Position numbers and translations under genes: made by a program
Assembly (NCBI GenBank): GCA_023434825.1
Contig: JAEYSH010000059.1
Location: 1-5,962 of the forward strand
DNA from: Methanobacteriota archaeon
Lineage (GTDB): Archaea; Methanobacteriota; Methanobacteria; Methanobacteriales; Methanobacteriaceae
DNA length: 5,962 nucleotides
Direction: 5' to 3'
Part shown: piece after piece, positions 5,684 to 5,962 of the stretch
Numbering within the stretch: position 1 is the stretch's first letter
Layout of the letters: every line of letters starts with the position of its first letter
The notes under the pieces: generated by a model
Told to the model about the DNA's origin: nothing
Databases searched by the model: none
The model's input: only the letters and a program-made list of their open reading frames with translations

Positions 5684-5908
5684 TTAATAATCTAAAATAT
5701 CTTTAGGGGATTCAATATCCACTGTTCGTGGATTTCGACCCATTTCCAGAATAAATTTGTTTACTCTTTCAATCATATCAATATATTCCTTTTTAGAGAT
5801 TTCAAACCCTTCAATAAATATTGATTCCGGCATTTCGTCGTTGATTTTTCTGTATTCCAGTATCTCTTCTACCATTTTTCTGTACTGTTTAATATTCAAT
5901 CTATCCAT
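5684..5908 (-). CDS. Small protein of two pseudomurein-binding repeats
   Basis: The 74-residue product consists almost wholly of two tandem units of the ~33-residue pseudomurein-binding repeat (family I recall as PF09373). Unit 1 spans about residues 4-32 and unit 2 about 37-65. Equivalent positions lie 33 apart: Tyr9/Tyr42, Met12/Met45, Pro27/Pro60 and Ile32/Ile65. Unit 2 has the classic form, KEYIDMIERVNKF then GRNPRTVDI. The repeat is known from cell-wall-associated proteins and pseudomurein endopeptidases of Methanobacteriales, where it attaches the protein to the wall. Here there is no signal peptide, transmembrane segment or catalytic domain, so binding to the wall from outside is not explained. 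The ATG at 5906-5908 has GGGCGG four bases upstream, and in-frame stops precede it at 5919-5921 and 5930-5932. It is convergent with serB. It may be a genuine small protein or a remnant of a larger one. Confidence 0.75.
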   Translation of the reverse strand: MDRLNIKQYRKMVEEILEYRKINDEMPESIFIEGFEISKKEYIDMIERVNKFILEMGRNPRTVDIESPKDILDY

Positions 5909-5962
5909 AAAACCGCCCGTTTAAATCCATTATTTTGAATAAATATCTTGAATTTCTACTTT

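Noticed and set aside
5930..5962. Ten minus-strand codons (KVEIQDIYSK) ending in TAA just upstream of the pseudomurein-repeat gene
   Set aside because: They could be the end of another gene 21 bp upstream in the same unit, but ten codons at the window edge cannot be told from chance.

Overview
The window looks like a chromosomal segment of a mesophilic methanogenic archaeon of the order Methanobacteriales, most likely Methanobacterium or a close relative. Four things point there: an archaeal TATA-binding protein (TBP), the first two enzymes of the coenzyme B side-chain pathway, a protein made of pseudomurein-binding repeats (pseudomurein walls are confined to a few methanogen lineages, mainly the Methanobacteriales), and strongly AT-rich intergenic DNA with archaeal box A-like sequences and GGAGGTGATC-type ribosome binding sites. 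I see no mobile element, rRNA, tRNA or CRISPR array.

Layout. The left third is a minus-strand pair: aksA (homocitrate synthase, 607-1782, GTG start), followed 27 bp later by the 5' part of hacA/aksD (homoaconitase large subunit, 1-579, cut by the window edge). Together they start the chain elongation of 2-oxoglutarate towards 2-oxosuberate, the precursor of the 7-mercaptoheptanoyl arm of coenzyme B. Upstream lie a 384-bp AT-rich gap, a CYTH/CyaB-family gene (2167-2718, minus) and an unrecognised charged, probably helical 126-residue protein (2884-3264, minus).

A 252-bp divergent intergenic region separates that gene from the plus-strand pair tbp (3517-4062) and serB (4096-5580). Both have TTG starts with good Shine-Dalgarno sequences, are 33 bp apart and probably share an mRNA. 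The right edge holds a convergent 74-codon minus-strand gene made of two pseudomurein-binding repeats, separated from serB by a T-rich, terminator-like interval.

The most interesting object is the serB product. Its first ~212 residues are a complete phosphoserine phosphatase, but a further ~280 residues form a long coiled coil resembling the stand-alone archaeal coiled-coil family that I recall as COG1340. In that tail, four RDxxN motifs in the first arm and four Hx[KE]xxE motifs in the second arm share the same symmetric spacing of 14, 21 and 14 residues. Folded as an antiparallel hairpin about residues 334/335, the four motif pairs align exactly. From memory, tbp-serB near aksA-hacA also occurs in Methanothermobacter; I could not check this here.
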